Source of the DNA: Prinia subflava | Taxonomy: Eukaryota > Chordata > Aves > Passeriformes > Cisticolidae | Assembly (NCBI RefSeq): GCF_021018805.1 | Contig: NW_026960609.1 | Span: 2,790,001-2,854,000, forward strand | Length of the DNA stretch: 64,000 nucleotides | Direction of reading: 5' to 3' | In this document: positions 45,036 through 56,821 of the stretch, in pieces | How the letters are laid out: each line of letters begins with the position of its first letter | Position numbering within the stretch: the first letter of the stretch is position 1 | Translations under genes and position numbers: made by a program | Notes under the pieces: model-generated | Told to the model about the DNA's origin: nothing | The model's database searches: none | What the model saw: the letters and a program-made list of their open reading frames with translations, nothing else

Positions 45036-45993
45036 ATGGAGAAACTAAAAGGGTTAAAAGAGGTTTTGGGCAACAATAATGCCTCTATACCAAGTTCTTC
45101 TCCTTTGGGTTGTTTGTTGGCACATTGGAAAGAGGGGAACTTTGGTCAGGAATTACGAAAAGATAAGTTGATTGAATATTGTAATGTTCACTGGCCAAAA
45201 TATGCTTTGCCTGAAAACCAGAGGTGGCCGAAAAACGGGTCTTTTGATGTGAAGGTTATTATGCAACTTAGATCGCTTTGTACACAAGATGGAATGGTAG
45301 AACAAATACCATATCTTGACTTATTTCTATGCTTCCTTGAGAAACCGGTTTTGTGGCTTGACAAAATGAAAGCAATGAAGCTTGAGAATAATAAGTGTCT
45401 GGCTTGCATCCAAAATAAGCATTGTATGGAACATGCGGTTTTAAGTGAAATTTTAGGGGAAAAAAGAGATGAATTAGATGTAAATTTATCAATAGCCCCT
45501 ATAGCCCCTGCCCCCACCACAGCCCCCTCAACACCAAGTTCTACCCCGCTCACCCTGACCCCACCTCTTACACCCCCCTCACTCGTGCCAGCACAATATG
45601 TTTCACCCCCACCTTTGTCTGCTAAAGGTAATTATCCTCCTTTGTCTGTGCCTGCCCCTCCTCCGCCTGCTCAGGTGCCTGCCCCTGCTCCACCTGCTCA
45701 GAGAACCCCCCCTTCTCCACATACACCTGCTCAAAGCTATCCTGCTCCCCCGCCCGCTGAAAGATTTATCCCCCCTCCAACACCGGCTCAAGGGTACCCT
45801 CCGCTCCCACCTACACCTCCTTCACCAGCTCCTGTCCCGTCTGCCCCCCTGTACCCCCCCCATGCCAGATTCACCTGTCCAGGATGTGATTGTGAGGCGG
45901 AAGCAAAGGGGGAATGTGAAAAAGACAGATAGAATGGAAAGTAGTGACAGTGAAGAGGATGAGCTAGATGCCCCAGTAGCTCACCGAACATGA
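45036..45993 (+). pseudogene. gag: Gag N-terminal part (matrix and linker) of provirus C
   Basis: The ATG at 45036 opens MEKLKGLKEV. The matrix domain has SPLGCLLAHWKEGNFG and a WPKYALPEN...W segment, which fits gammaretroviral matrix. A Pro-rich linker runs from about 45500 to 45870 with repeated PPAQ/PAPPP units. A C8 run at 45854-45861 coincides with a change of frame, as if it held one extra C. In the new frame an acidic patch (SSDSEEDELD) is followed by a TGA at 45991-45993. The same frame then continues into capsid. Matrix and capsid are therefore separated by one shift and one stop. Confidence 0.8.
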
Positions 45994-48900
45994 GGAAAAC
46001 TGGCTCCGGAGTGGCCTCAGGCAGGAAAGGGTATATTAAAATCAGGCAAACAAAAGAGAACAATTATTGCACCACTAAGGCAAGGGGTGGGAACTAATGG
46101 ACCTGTCTTTGTAAAGGTACCCTTTTCACCTGCTGATTTAGTTATATGGAAACAATCAGCTGGAACATATAGAGAAAACCCAGATAAGGTAGCTCGTGTG
46201 GTTAAGATGATAATGAAAACTCAGAACCCTGTTTGGGAAGATATTCATGTCATATTAGACACTCTGATGGATGGGACAGAGAGAGATATGGTTCTTCGAG
46301 CAGCAAGAGAAAGAGCTAGAGAAGATATACGAAATGGTTTGGTGACAGGGACACTGGATTATAATTTTCCCACTGCAGACCCAGAGTGGGATGCTAATGA
46401 CCCCTCTGGAGTAGATATGTTAATGCTAAAGACATATCAGGAGTGGATTTCAGTTGGTGTTCAACAGGCAATACCTAAGAGTATGAACTGGTCTAAGTTG
46501 TATGAAATTCGACAGGAAAAGAAAGAATCTCCCACTGCCTTTCTAGAAAGACTTAAGGAAGCAGCTAGAAGATATACTGATCTTCAAGTAGACAGTGAGC
46601 AAGGAAGAACTCAGCTTGCCTTTATTTTTCTGGGCCAAGCACAGGAAGATATTAGGAAAAAGCTACAGAAACTGGAAGGTGAAGAGTTAAGAAACTTGGA
46701 TAAACTCCTAGAGGTTGCCTGGAAAGTTTATAATAACAGGGACAGAGAAATTGTTAAGAAACAGGGACAAAGCCTTTTGGCAGTTTTACAGAGACAGGGG
46801 CGGGGACATGGTAGAGGAGGTCGTGGCGTTAATAGAGGTGGCTTTGGCAGAGGTTCTGGTCGTGGGGGGCTAGGTCTGAATCAGTGTGCGTATTGTCGGA
46901 TGGAGGGACACTGGAAAAGGGAGTGTCCAAACCGGTTTAGCCAGAATGGTCAGCCTCAGTTAGACAGCATGTTTAATCAAAGTGGTGAGCCTCAGCTGGA
47001 TGGTGTAGCCAGGGTCATGGTTTTACATGGGAGAGAGCCAGGATCAAGGGAGCCCATGGTGACTTTGCATTTAGAAGGAAAAGATGTAGATTTTCTCATT
47101 GACACGGGGGCCACACATTCTGTACTAAATTATCTTGAGGGGCAAATCGGGAACAAGTCAGCAGCAGTCATTGGAGCCACAGGGAAGGAGGAGGTACGGC
47201 CATTCTTGCAACCCCTAGAACTGATCTTTGAAGATAAGATCTTGACCCATGAATTCTTATACATGCCAGATTGCCCAATTCCGCTCTTAGGGCACGATCT
47301 ACTGGCAGCACTGGAGGCAGTAATTACTTTTGAGAATGGTGAACTCGTAATGAAAATTCCGGAGTCTAAGACAGGAAAGATTTTGATGATAAAAGAAAAA
47401 CCAATTTCTAATATTCCTAAAGAAGTAGAGGATGCAGTAATTCCCTCTGTCTGGGAAACAGATGTACCTGGAAAATCCAAATTGGCACAACCGGTACATG
47501 TAGAGTTAAAAGAAGGAGCAAAGGCTGTACGAATCAAACAATACCCTATAAAACCAGAAGCACGACAGGGAATAGCAAAGACCATTGACAAATTTTTAAA
47601 ATATCGAATTCTAGAGGAATGTAAATCAGAATACAACACCCCAATTTTCCCAGTGAAGAAACCCAATGGTGAGTATAGACTTGTACAGGATTTAAGAGGT
47701 ATAAATGAAATAACAAAAGACATTCATCCAGTGGTTGCCAATCCCTATACATCGTTAGCATCCGTAAAAGAGATATATAAATGGTTTACTGTAATTGACT
47801 TAAAGGATGCTTTCTTCTGTATACCCCTTGACCAAGAAAGTAGGAAACTATTTGCCTTTGAGTGGGAACATCCAGAAAGTGGAAGAAAAACTCAGCTCAC
47901 CTGGACTCGATTACCGATGGGGTACAAGGGGTCCCCCACTCTGTTTGGAAGTCAATTGGCAAAGGAACTGGAAATCTGGACCAGAGAAGGGCAAGTACCA
48001 AGAGACCAATATCTGTTACTCCAGTATGTAGATGACATTTTGATTGCAACAGAGGAAGAAATGACCTGCATAAAGGTAACCATTGAGATCTTAAATTCAT
48101 TAGGAATGGGAAGGTATAAGGCATCCAGAGAAAAAGCACAAATTGCCCAACAGACTGTGATTTACCTGGGATGTGAAATCTCACAAGGGCAGAGAAAACT
48201 GGGTACTAATCGTATTCAAGCTATCTGTGCTATTCCAGAGCCCCAGAATCTACACGAGCTGCGGATCTTCCTCGGAATGACAGGGTGGTGTCGCCTGTGG
48301 ATCATGGACTATGGACTGATTGCAAAACCCTTGTATGAGGCTCAGAAGACGCAGCCGTTCACCTGGGGCAAACCACAGAAAGAGGCCTTCCAGAAGTTAA
48401 AGGAAGCATTGACAACTGCTCCTGCTTTGGGGTTACCTGATCTGTCTAAAGACTTTCAGCTGTACGTGCATGAAAGGCAGCGACTGGCACTGGGAGTCCT
48501 GACCCAGCGACTGGGAAGCTGGAAAAGGCCAGTGGGTTACTTTTCCAAACAACTCGACAACGTAAGTGCCGGACGGCCTTCATGTCTGCGGGCAGTGGCA
48601 GCTACCGTGCTGCTGATACAGGAAGCCAGGAAGCTCACGATGGGAAGACACATAGATGTCTATGTCCCGCACATGGTAACTACAGTCCTGGAACAAAAGG
48701 GGGGCCATTGGCTCTCTCCAAGCTGGATGATGAAATTTCAGGTAACCCTGACTGAGCAGGATGACGTTGCACTAAAAGGAATTAACCTCTTGAATCCAGC
48801 TCTATTTCTAGGTGCAACAGCTGAGGAAGGTCCATTAGAGCATGACTGTCTAGAAGTCATCGAGCACACTTATTCAGCAAGAACAGATCTGAAGGATGTC

Positions 48901-49107
48901 CCCCTGGAGCAACCAGAGTGGGAACTCTTTACAGATGGAAGCAGCTTCATGGAGAATGGAGCCAGATACGCGGGATATGCGGTAACTACAATTGATGTAG
49001 AAATAGAGGCAAAAGCACTACCACCTAACACGTCTGCACAAAGGGCAGAACTAATTGCATTAACCAGAGCACTAGAGCTGAGTGAAGGGAAGACAGTGAA
49101 TATATAG
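45994..49107 (+). pseudogene. gag-pol: Gag-pro-pol of C: capsid to RNase H in one open frame
   Basis: Over 1000 codons without interruption; residue numbers count from the ATG at 46087. Capsid comes first, with a FLERLKEAARRYTDL block near 155. An Arg/Gly-rich stretch leads to the nucleocapsid knuckle CAYCRMEGHWKREC near 266-279. The protease has LIDTGATHS near 337-345. Reverse transcriptase has LPMGYKGSP and YVDD (647-650). RNase H starts at FTDGSS near 947. A TAG at 49105-49107 cuts RNase H just before TDSKSAFG. Gammaretroviruses normally have a stop codon between nucleocapsid and protease that is read through at a low rate. Here none exists, so all translation would give a fused product. 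The upstream breaks leave it without the normal gag start. Confidence 0.85.
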
Positions 49108-50560
49108 ACTGACTCCAAATCTGCCTTCGGAGTAGTGCATGTACACGGAGCTTTATGGAAAGAAAGAGGACTTCTGTCCTCCCAAGGGACGAATATTAAA
49201 CATCAAGATGCAGTCCTACAATTGATAGATGCAGTACAAAAACCTGAACAAGTAGCAATCATGCACTGCAAGGCACATCAATCAGGCAACTCCAAAATTT
49301 GTGAAGGAAATCTAAGAGCAGATTGGGCAGCCCGTCAGGTAGCGCGAGAGGTGCAGAAAACAATGGCGTTGATACCATCAAGACTTAATATCTCTCAATT
49401 TGCCTCCTAAGCCAAACTATACAATCGAAGATGACAGACTAGCACAACTGCTGAAGGCACAGAAGAACGCAGAAGGATGGTATGTAACCACACAAGGGCA
49501 AATAGTAGTACTTCCTTTGGTAATGAGAGAAATTTTACAGGTAAAACATAATGAGTGTCACTGGGGTGCAGAGGCATTGGTAAAGTGGTTAAGACAATAC
49601 CTAATCTCAGTACGGATGCAAACAATGGCCAAGTCAGTAATGTCTAAATGTGAAATCTGTCTGAAAAACAATCCAGTAGCTAGACGACAGGCACAGTTAG
49701 GCAGAATTCGGATAGGAATAGAACCAGGAGACTATTGGGAAGTAGATTTTGCAGAATTGCCAAGAACTCGGGGATACAAATACCTGTTAGTAGGGGTTGA
49801 CACGTTTTCTGGATGGCCAGAAGCCCTTCCCTGTCGCACAAACCAAGCAAAGGAAACAGTTAAGTGGTTATTACAGGAGATCATTCCCAGGTTTGGGGTG
49901 CCCCTAGGGATATCATCAGACAGAGGCCCACACTTCATAGCCACAGTGGTACAAGGGGTAAGCAAGTTATTGGGAATATCTTGGGACCTCCACACACCAT
50001 GGAGACCCCAGTCAAGTGGGCAAGTAGAGAGAATGAACCAGACACTGAAGAGGCAGATCAGTAAAATATGCCAGGAAGCCAAACTGCAGTGGCCACAGGC
50101 TTTGCCGATCGCATTGCTGAGGGTTCGGATAAAGCCTAGGAGTGGGATGTCAGTTAGTCCTTATGAGATATTGTATGGGAAACCATATGAATCTCCTAAC
50201 CCCAATCCAAATGTTCATGACACAGGGAAACATGATGTGTATAATTATGTTCTGTCCCTCGGGAAAACTCTAGCTCGGCTTCGAAGTGTTCTCGTGTGGA
50301 ACAGACCACTGGCCCTGGAGAATCCAGTCCACAATATCGAACCAGGAGATGAAGTATACATCAAAACCTGGAATGAAGAACCACTAAAAGAGAAGTGGAC
50401 TGGTCCCCATCAGGTACTGCTAACCACCTTTACAGCAGTCCAAGTGGCTGGAGTGGAACCCTGGATACACTACACGCGCGTGAAGAAGGTCCCTCGTGGA
50501 GTCCAATCGTGGGCTGTAGAAACTTTTGGACCAACAAAGCTGAGGCTGAAACGTCTGTAA
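49108..50560 (+). pseudogene. pol: Pol of C: end of RNase H and integrase
   Basis: RNase H resumes after the TAG and runs to a TAA at 49408-49410. Integrase is in another frame from about 49396, so a frameshift lies near 49395-49400. Integrase residues count from 49400. The zinc domain has H, H, C, C within HNECHWGAE...KCEIC (about 50-95). The catalytic residues are D in WEVDFAEL (about 116), D in ISSDRGPHF (about 174) and E in GQVERMNQ (about 209), giving normal spacing. The last residues overlap no env ORF; the stop is at 50558-50560. Confidence 0.85.
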
Positions 50561-50568
50561 CTGTTCAA

Positions 50569-52347
50569 ATGGTATTGGTAACTGTGCTCATGCTCTTCCT
50601 GTGGGTAATGTTAATTTCATGGGTACTCATGTCACCAGTAGGGATTGCTGTTACTTTGGGATATGGAATACAGAAGGGTCAACTAACAACTCTTCATTCT
50701 AGAATGAAGAGAGAGATACAGGCAAAGACACAAGTAATAGAAATTTCTAATGCAATTTGGGCTGAGAATGTAATGATTGGATTGGTCAGAGACTTTGCCA
50801 AAATGTCCAATACCAGCAGAATAACGGCCTGTCTGCCAATACCAAAGGCAGCAGGGGACCCAGTAAGCTGGGGAATAATAACGTCAAAATTACCTGAAAT
50901 AAGAAGGAACAAAACAATTAACTGTAAAAAAGTACCAGAGTCAAGGGTGGTGGTCAGAGAGTACTGGAAGATAACAGAGAATTCCTATATGCAACCTATG
51001 AGAAAATCAGACTGCATTCTTAGTAATGGCAAATTGGGACAAATCATAGAGTGGTGGGTTAAGGACCAAGACCTTGCAAAATGGTAATCTTGGTTTCTAC
51101 ACTATCAAAAGATCAGGGACAATGCTACAGAGAGTGTTGTGGTGTGGAAATGTGAAGAAAAGGATTGGAAAGGACTGGAACCTTGGGACAGTGCATGGTC
51201 TATGAGCATCCTCCAGAAATTCCAATATATGGAAAGAACACCCTGGTGCATTAAATGGAAAGGCTCTGAAAATGAGACAGATCCCACAGTGACGAGTACT
51301 GGTACTAGCAGTCAGAAAGAGGCAAATAAGGTAAGCTGGTGGGTATGTAATAAAATTTATGATTGCACCTCTGATAATCTAGAAATAAAACAGTGGTCAC
51401 CATTGGCAGTAGCCTTACGAATAGGTTGTGCCTGCAGGAAAATTAGACACAAACAAGGCAAAATAGATTCCAAGATTATAGTAGGATGTAGCAGGAGTAC
51501 AATTTGAAGTCCAGGACCATTTGTATGGGCAATGAGTGATGGCACATGGACAACACACTTGCCTATGGACGGGGAGGTAAGAGAAATCACCCTGGGCCTT
51601 CCCACTTTATGTCCAATTTGGAAGAAATCCACATTTAACAGGAGCAGTGAACCCTTGCAAATAAAAGCAAAACGAGATGTCTCAGAGGACAAGAACCCAG
51701 ATGACACTTGGAAGGAACCCTCTAGTGGAGTAAAGATTGGGTGGGCCCTAGAATCCTTGTTTGGTCCCATTGCAAATTATCGAAATAGAGAAATGCTATA
51801 TAGACTCACAGGTCAGGTAGACAGATTAGCAAGAATCACACGAGAGGGATTTAGGGAACTCAATGTGCAATTACAGGCCACCACCAAAATGACCCTGCAA
51901 AATCGTTTGGCTTTAGATATGTTACTTTTGAAAGAACACGGAGTGTGTGGATATTTAAAGGGACAAATTGACCATTGCTGGATCCACATCCCAAATGTAA
52001 CTGCACATGTAGAACATGACATCAGTCAGTTAAAACAAATAGAGCATGAGGCACAAAAGGAACAAAAGGATTTAGCTACCAGCTGGTTGGGTAAAATCTT
52101 TAAAGGATTAGGATGGAATGTGAGTTCATGGATAAAGTCTATCCTAGAAAATCTGATAATTTTACTAATTCTATTTTTAGTAATTTGGTTAGTTTACAGA
52201 ATCCTGAAGAGAGAGATACAGAAAAAGGCATCTTGGAACAGGACCATAATGAAGGCATTGGCACGGAATCCAGCACCTTCGATCCGCAATAACATCCCGG
52301 ACAAAGCCTATGACAACAGAGGATTTGCAGATGAACATCCAGTATAA
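50569..52347 (+). pseudogene. env: Env of provirus C, two nonsense codons
   Basis: The ATG at 50569 follows the pol stop by eight bases and opens a hydrophobic signal-like stretch (LVTVLMLFLWVMLISWVLM). One frame runs to a TAA at 52345-52347, broken by a TAA at 51085-51087 and a TGA at 51505-51507, both in SU. A KAKR cleavage-like site lies at about 51664-51675. The TM part has a conserved LQNRLALDMLLL heptad region, then C-x9-C followed by Trp where gammaretroviral TM proteins usually have CC. It has a membrane anchor near 52150-52205 and a cytoplasmic tail of about 45 residues. TM is intact as a reading frame but has no start of its own. Confidence 0.83.
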
Positions 52348-52416
52348 ACTCTGAAGCCTAATGGACTGTATTAAGTGAAAGCATTTACACTTAGTATATT
52401 AGAGTGAAAATACTTT

Positions 52417-52428
52417 CAAAGGGGAGAA
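52417..52428 (+). other. Polypurine tract of provirus C
   Basis: CAAAGGGGAGAA directly precedes the 3' LTR. Confidence 0.85.
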
Positions 52429-52892
52429 TGTTGGTGGAGGGTTAAAAATATAATTTCTGTATAAGTTAACCACGGGGTTAAGTTGAGGTATGTATGGGGG
52501 GAGGAAGGTAGAGAACGTACAACTGGAACTTGACGCAGCTTGGCTTTGGAACAAGCGTCAGCTTCTGCAACCAGCTCCATGCCATTGTAATGACCGAATC
52601 AAGTGTGACTGCAACTCAGGGGATAATTGAGAAGCATTGTTTTGACCAAATCAAGTGTGGATCAGGGTAGAAGCGTAGGTATGATTTAAGATAGTAACTA
52701 AGGAATAGGATAATCAGTATCTAGGGGTGGAGGTTAGTTAACATGTGTATAATTTAAACTATAAAAATCCCAAATCGACTCTGTATTTTTGGGGCACAAG
52801 ATTTGGGCACTGTATGCCCCTGTGTCTCCGTGCGCAAATAAAGAACCGCATATGATCGCCTTTGTGTGGTTATATGTTTTCCTACGCTAACA
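52429..52892 (+). repeat. 3' LTR of provirus C
   Basis: 464 bp, two substitutions from the 5' LTR. Followed by the AATG duplication and the resumed pol of B. Confidence 0.93.
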
Positions 52893-54937
52893 AATGCACT
52901 CAAAATCACAACCGGCCAGATCTTTCATCTGCACTCTCACCTTGCAGATGAGCGCAGCCATGAGCTCTTGCGGCTGTGTCATTCTCTTGGGCCGATGGTG
53001 GCTGAGAAAGACCCACTCTATAATCAGAAGAGGATCTCCCCTGCCTTGGCCTTTATTACCTTGTCTGGGTGTTCTTGCAGACTGGTCCCACTGAAAAATG
53101 ATGCCATGCAGATGAGGCAGCTTTCCTAGGATGATGAAATGGAAAGGCAGGTCTGGGTTGCATCTGTGTGCCTGTCTGGAAGACATTGCTTTTTGAACTT
53201 TCTCAAGCGCTGTTCTTGCCTCTGGGGTAAGTGACCTAGGAGAACTCAACCCCTCTCCCCCTTTCAAAAGACTGAAAAGAGGGGCTAGGTCTTGGGTGGT
53301 CAGACCTAGCCATGGCCTTACCCAATTCAAAGCACCACAGAGTTGATGGGCATCAGCAAGGGTCTGGACTTTGGTCCTGATCTCCAATTTCTGTGGAACA
53401 ATGGTCCGCTTACTGATCTCCAAGCCCAGGTACTTCCAGGGTGACATCTGCTGAATCTTTCCTGCTTGCATCTCGAAACCTGCAGCAACTAACGAATCTG
53501 TTACAAGGCCAAGTGTGTGGGTCAGTGCATCATCTGTCGGGGCACAAACAAGTATATCATCCATATAGTGGTGGATGATTACTTCCTCCGTGGCTGCTCT
53601 CACGGGGGACATCAAGGAAGCGACAAACTGCTGACACAGGACTGGCGAGGCCTTCATTCCTTGGGGAAGCACTCGCCAGTGATATCATTTCCTTGGGGCT
53701 TCTCAGTTGATGGAAGGAACCGAGAAGGCAAAACGTAGGGCATCGTCAGGGTGTAAGGGAATTTGGAAGAAACAGTCCTTTATATCAATGACTGCCAGAT
53801 TGCAATTTCGATGGAGCATGGTCGGGGAGGGCATTCCTGGTTTGAGAGACCCCATATCTTTGATGACATTATTAATTTGGCAGAGATTGTGAAGGAGCCG
53901 CCACCGAGTCTTGTCAGCCTTGAGGATGACAAAGACTGGTGAATTCCAAGGAAAATTAGTCTCCTCGATGTGACCCTTTTCCAATTGCTCTTCTAGGAGC
54001 TCCTGAAGCGCCTGTAATTTCTCTTTAGAAAGCAGCCACTGTTCCACCCAGACTGGATCATCGGTTTTCCAATTGAGTCTTTGGATGGGGCGCTTCTCAG
54101 CAGCCACCACCCAAAAATTTTTTGGGGGTTCAGGGATATCAATTGTGACCCCCCACTGGGCCATGAGGTCTCTGCCAAGCAGTGGGTCCTCGTAATCTAA
54201 AACAAAAGGACGTAGGGTTGCCAATTGTCCTTGTGGTCCCCTTACTTTCACCATGTTCTTTGATTGCTTTGCCAATTGGAGGCCTCCTACACCCTGGACG
54301 TGACGTCCCACGTCCTCCAGAGCCCAGTGTGACGACCAATCTTTGATTGGGATCAATGTCAAGTCTGCTCCTGTGTCAAAAAGAAGATCCTTATCAAAGG
54401 ACTCTCCACCCATCATAAATGTGCACTTCACCCTGGGTTGCTGTGTTGTCACCCTGTATACTGTGTTTACTGTGATTGTGTTGTTCGGGGAGTCAGGGTT
54501 CCCGTACGGGATGGCCTGTGCAATTATCTGTCCTTTCGGTAAGAATGTGGGTGGGTAAATACAATGCAGCCAGAGGATGAGGCGCTTGGGACAGTTAACA
54601 AGTTGCCCAGGAAGAACCTCAATCTCTTGCGGAGTGTGTTTGCAGTCCCCAACGATGATGTACTTACCACACTCCACCAATTGCCAGTCGTTGGTGCTGC
54701 AACGATCGATGGTAACAAAATGCCAGTCGTGGTCACTTAGAATCAGCTGTTCTGTGAGCTGCAACCTGTAAAGTTCATATAGAGATTTAGTTGTTAAAAT
54801 GGGTTTTTCAAGGTCAAATTCAGGTGAGAGAAATGTCTCGTCCAGTGTGTTATCATCAATTGGTTGACCCCCTTTTGACCCCCCTGCCTTGTCCACCCAG
54901 TTGGGGTCATCATACTGTGTGGACTCGCGCTCCCCCT

Positions 54938-56821
54938 TTAGTTTTTTGGCGTTTGATGAAAAGGTTGGGGAGTCCCAGGTGTTCGGGGTGTTGTCGTCTG
55001 TCCTTGATGTTTGTGAGGACAGGTGGCAGCCCAGTGTCCTTCCTCTCTGCAGAAGAAGCATTGCTGCTGTCGATTGCCATGGAAGGATGTGCGGCATTGC
55101 AAAGGCTTGTGCTGCGTCTGGTCTGCAGGGGATGCTCGAGCCACATGTGGAGGTTGCAGCAGAGAAGATGCTTGAGGTGGTCGAGGCTGGGTCCCACGGC
55201 TGAGGAAGGGGACTTTGACCCGACACACTTGAAGCATGGAGTGGAGTGTGCGAGGAGGATCTAGAGGAAAACTTAAAATAGCTGAGCGACACAAATCATC
55301 AGCATTAATGAATGCTATTTCTTCCAATATTTGACCCCTGGCACTCTCATTCTTGACCTGCACTTCAATAGCACGGGTCAATTTCTCCACAAAATCTACA
55401 AAAGGTTCTGCTGGACCCTGTTTGAGCATGGTATAAGGTGGCATGGGAGCATGGGTTTGGAGGCTGAAAAACGCTTTGCAAGCCAGATCTTTAATTACCG
55501 TGACAGCTGCAGAGGGAATCAGGGAGGCCTGTGTGGATGGAGAATTCCACTGGCCTTCACCACAAAGGAGACCAAGGGACATAGCATTCCCCTGCCCATC
55601 AACCTCTGTATCTGGTTGCTGTAAAAGGTGTGGTAGTGTTTCCCGCACCAGCTGCTTCCACGCTGCTTCCCAGAGTTTAAACTCTGTAACATTCATGAAG
55701 CATGAAAACAGCTGCTTAATATCAGCAGGAGCAACTGCTACATTAGAAAGATCAGCTGTGAGAAGACCACTGAAGTACAGACTTTCCCTGCCGTACTCTT
55801 TGTGGGCTTTACAGAGATCCCTAATGATTACTTGGGAGAAAGGTTGCCAATTAGGATTATTACTGTTGTCTCCCCGGGATCATCGGTAAGTCACTGGCGC
55901 GGCAGTAAAGCAAGCCTGTTGATTTCCTGGTTCCCGGTTGTTTACATCCTGTTTCCAACCATGGGAACCGGAAGGGTTACTGTGGGAACCAAACAAACAA
56001 GATGGCCGACTTCCAGGGTGGGGAGACACCGGGGACTCTGCCTGTGGCTTCGCCTGGCAGGCGGGTCTGTGGGCGGGTCTGGGGGCAGGGCAGGTGGGTG
56101 GGAACTTTGGGGCGGTGGGAGGGGTAGGGGACAGGAAGGGGTGGGGTGAAAGGGAAGGGTGGGGAGAACAAAGGGAATCATGGGAAGAAGAAGAGGGGGA
56201 TTGTGACCAGACCATGCGGTCCCCCCCATCTTGGGTGTCACAGTCACCATTCTGAAGCTTTTGTGACGCAGTAACTTTAAAACTAACTTTCGGCTTCGAA
56301 CCGGGAGAATTCGGGGGAAGGGAAGGTCCTCCGATCGCCTGGCCAGGGCTTTCAGAGGGGTCCCGGGCAGTCTGGCCTCGACTGCTCGAGAGGGGGGAAT
56401 GGGAATTTTGAAGAAAGCCAGGGCTGACAGACGTTTTTTCTGTCGCTTTTTTTAAAATTCCCTTTTTGCGGAGAGAGGGTTTGGGGCTGAGGGAAAGGGA
56501 ACCCGAGACAGTTCGTCCCTGCAGTGGCTCTTTTTCAAACTCCCTGTATTTTGCCGCAGCAGCTTTTAGCTGCAAAATCAAAACCGCGAATTTCTGCGTG
56601 TCTTTGTCCCTAGCATCTGCCAATTCCTCTAGTTTTCTCTCCGCAGCTCTCCAAAAGTGAGGGCTGCGAGCTTTTGCTCGGGAGAGGTCTGGAAAGTTCG
56701 AACAAAGCCATCGGACAAATGGCCTCAAACAGCTTTTTGAAAACTTAACTTTCTTAAACTCTAACAATTCAGCCAGATCGTTAAAAATTCCCTCCTGTTC
56801 TGACGAAAGAGAAGCACCCAT
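54938..56821 (-). pseudogene. gag: Gag of provirus B, one nonsense codon
   Basis: The ATG at 56819-56821 opens MGASLSSEQE, with Gly2 suitable for N-myristoylation. One frame of about 627 codons follows, broken only by a TGA at 55880-55882. It has a matrix domain with Trp-rich helices, a Ser/Pro-rich linker (about 56020-56420) and capsid. The major homology region (GPAEPFVDFVEKL) lies near 55385-55425. One nucleocapsid knuckle CFFCREEGHWAATC lies near 55025-55070. The frame ends with AAA AAC TAA at 54938-54946. Only capsid and nucleocapsid lie beyond the stop, so a matrix-linker peptide could still be made. Confidence 0.88.
54941..54947 (-). promoter_or_regulatory. Gag-to-pro-pol -1 frameshift site A AAA AAC
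   Basis: The minus strand reads CCA AAA AAC TAA in the gag frame. A AAA AAC is a canonical slippery heptamer, directly before the gag stop, and the -1 frame is the open pro-pol frame. Confidence 0.85.

Larger units (their letters stand above)
44267..52892 (+). mobile_element. Provirus C: gammaretrovirus-like ERV
   Basis: 8626 bp inserted antisense in the pol of B. LTRs are 44267-44730 and 52429-52892. The 4-bp TSD AATG lies at 44263-44266 and 52893-52896. A 4-bp duplication, a YVDD polymerase and single-knuckle gag are gammaretroviral traits. The LTRs differ at two of 464 positions (44482/52644 and 44723/52885), so it is young. Yet gag, pol and env together carry at least six stops or shifts. 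Capsid through RNase H is one continuous frame. Confidence 0.93.
42692..55292 (-). pseudogene. pol: Pro-pol of provirus B, interrupted by provirus C
   Basis: Protease and polymerase lie in one frame, -1 to gag. A degenerate dUTPase-like segment with LPKGQIIAQAI lies near 54520-54555. The protease has an intact LLFDTGAD active site near 54365-54390 and GRDLMAQWG near 54145-54175. Reverse transcriptase has two TGA stops (53703-53705 and 53685-53687), then YMDD near 53555-53570. Provirus C is inserted at 52893 with duplication AATG. The rest resumes at 44262 with the RT thumb region, RNase H (TDSAY near 43870) after a frameshift at about 44080, and integrase. Integrase keeps HHCC residues near 43530-43620 and TDNGPPY near 43265, with another frameshift at about 43290. 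It ends with a WVPAKWVKPF-type tail and a stop at 42692. Confidence 0.88.
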
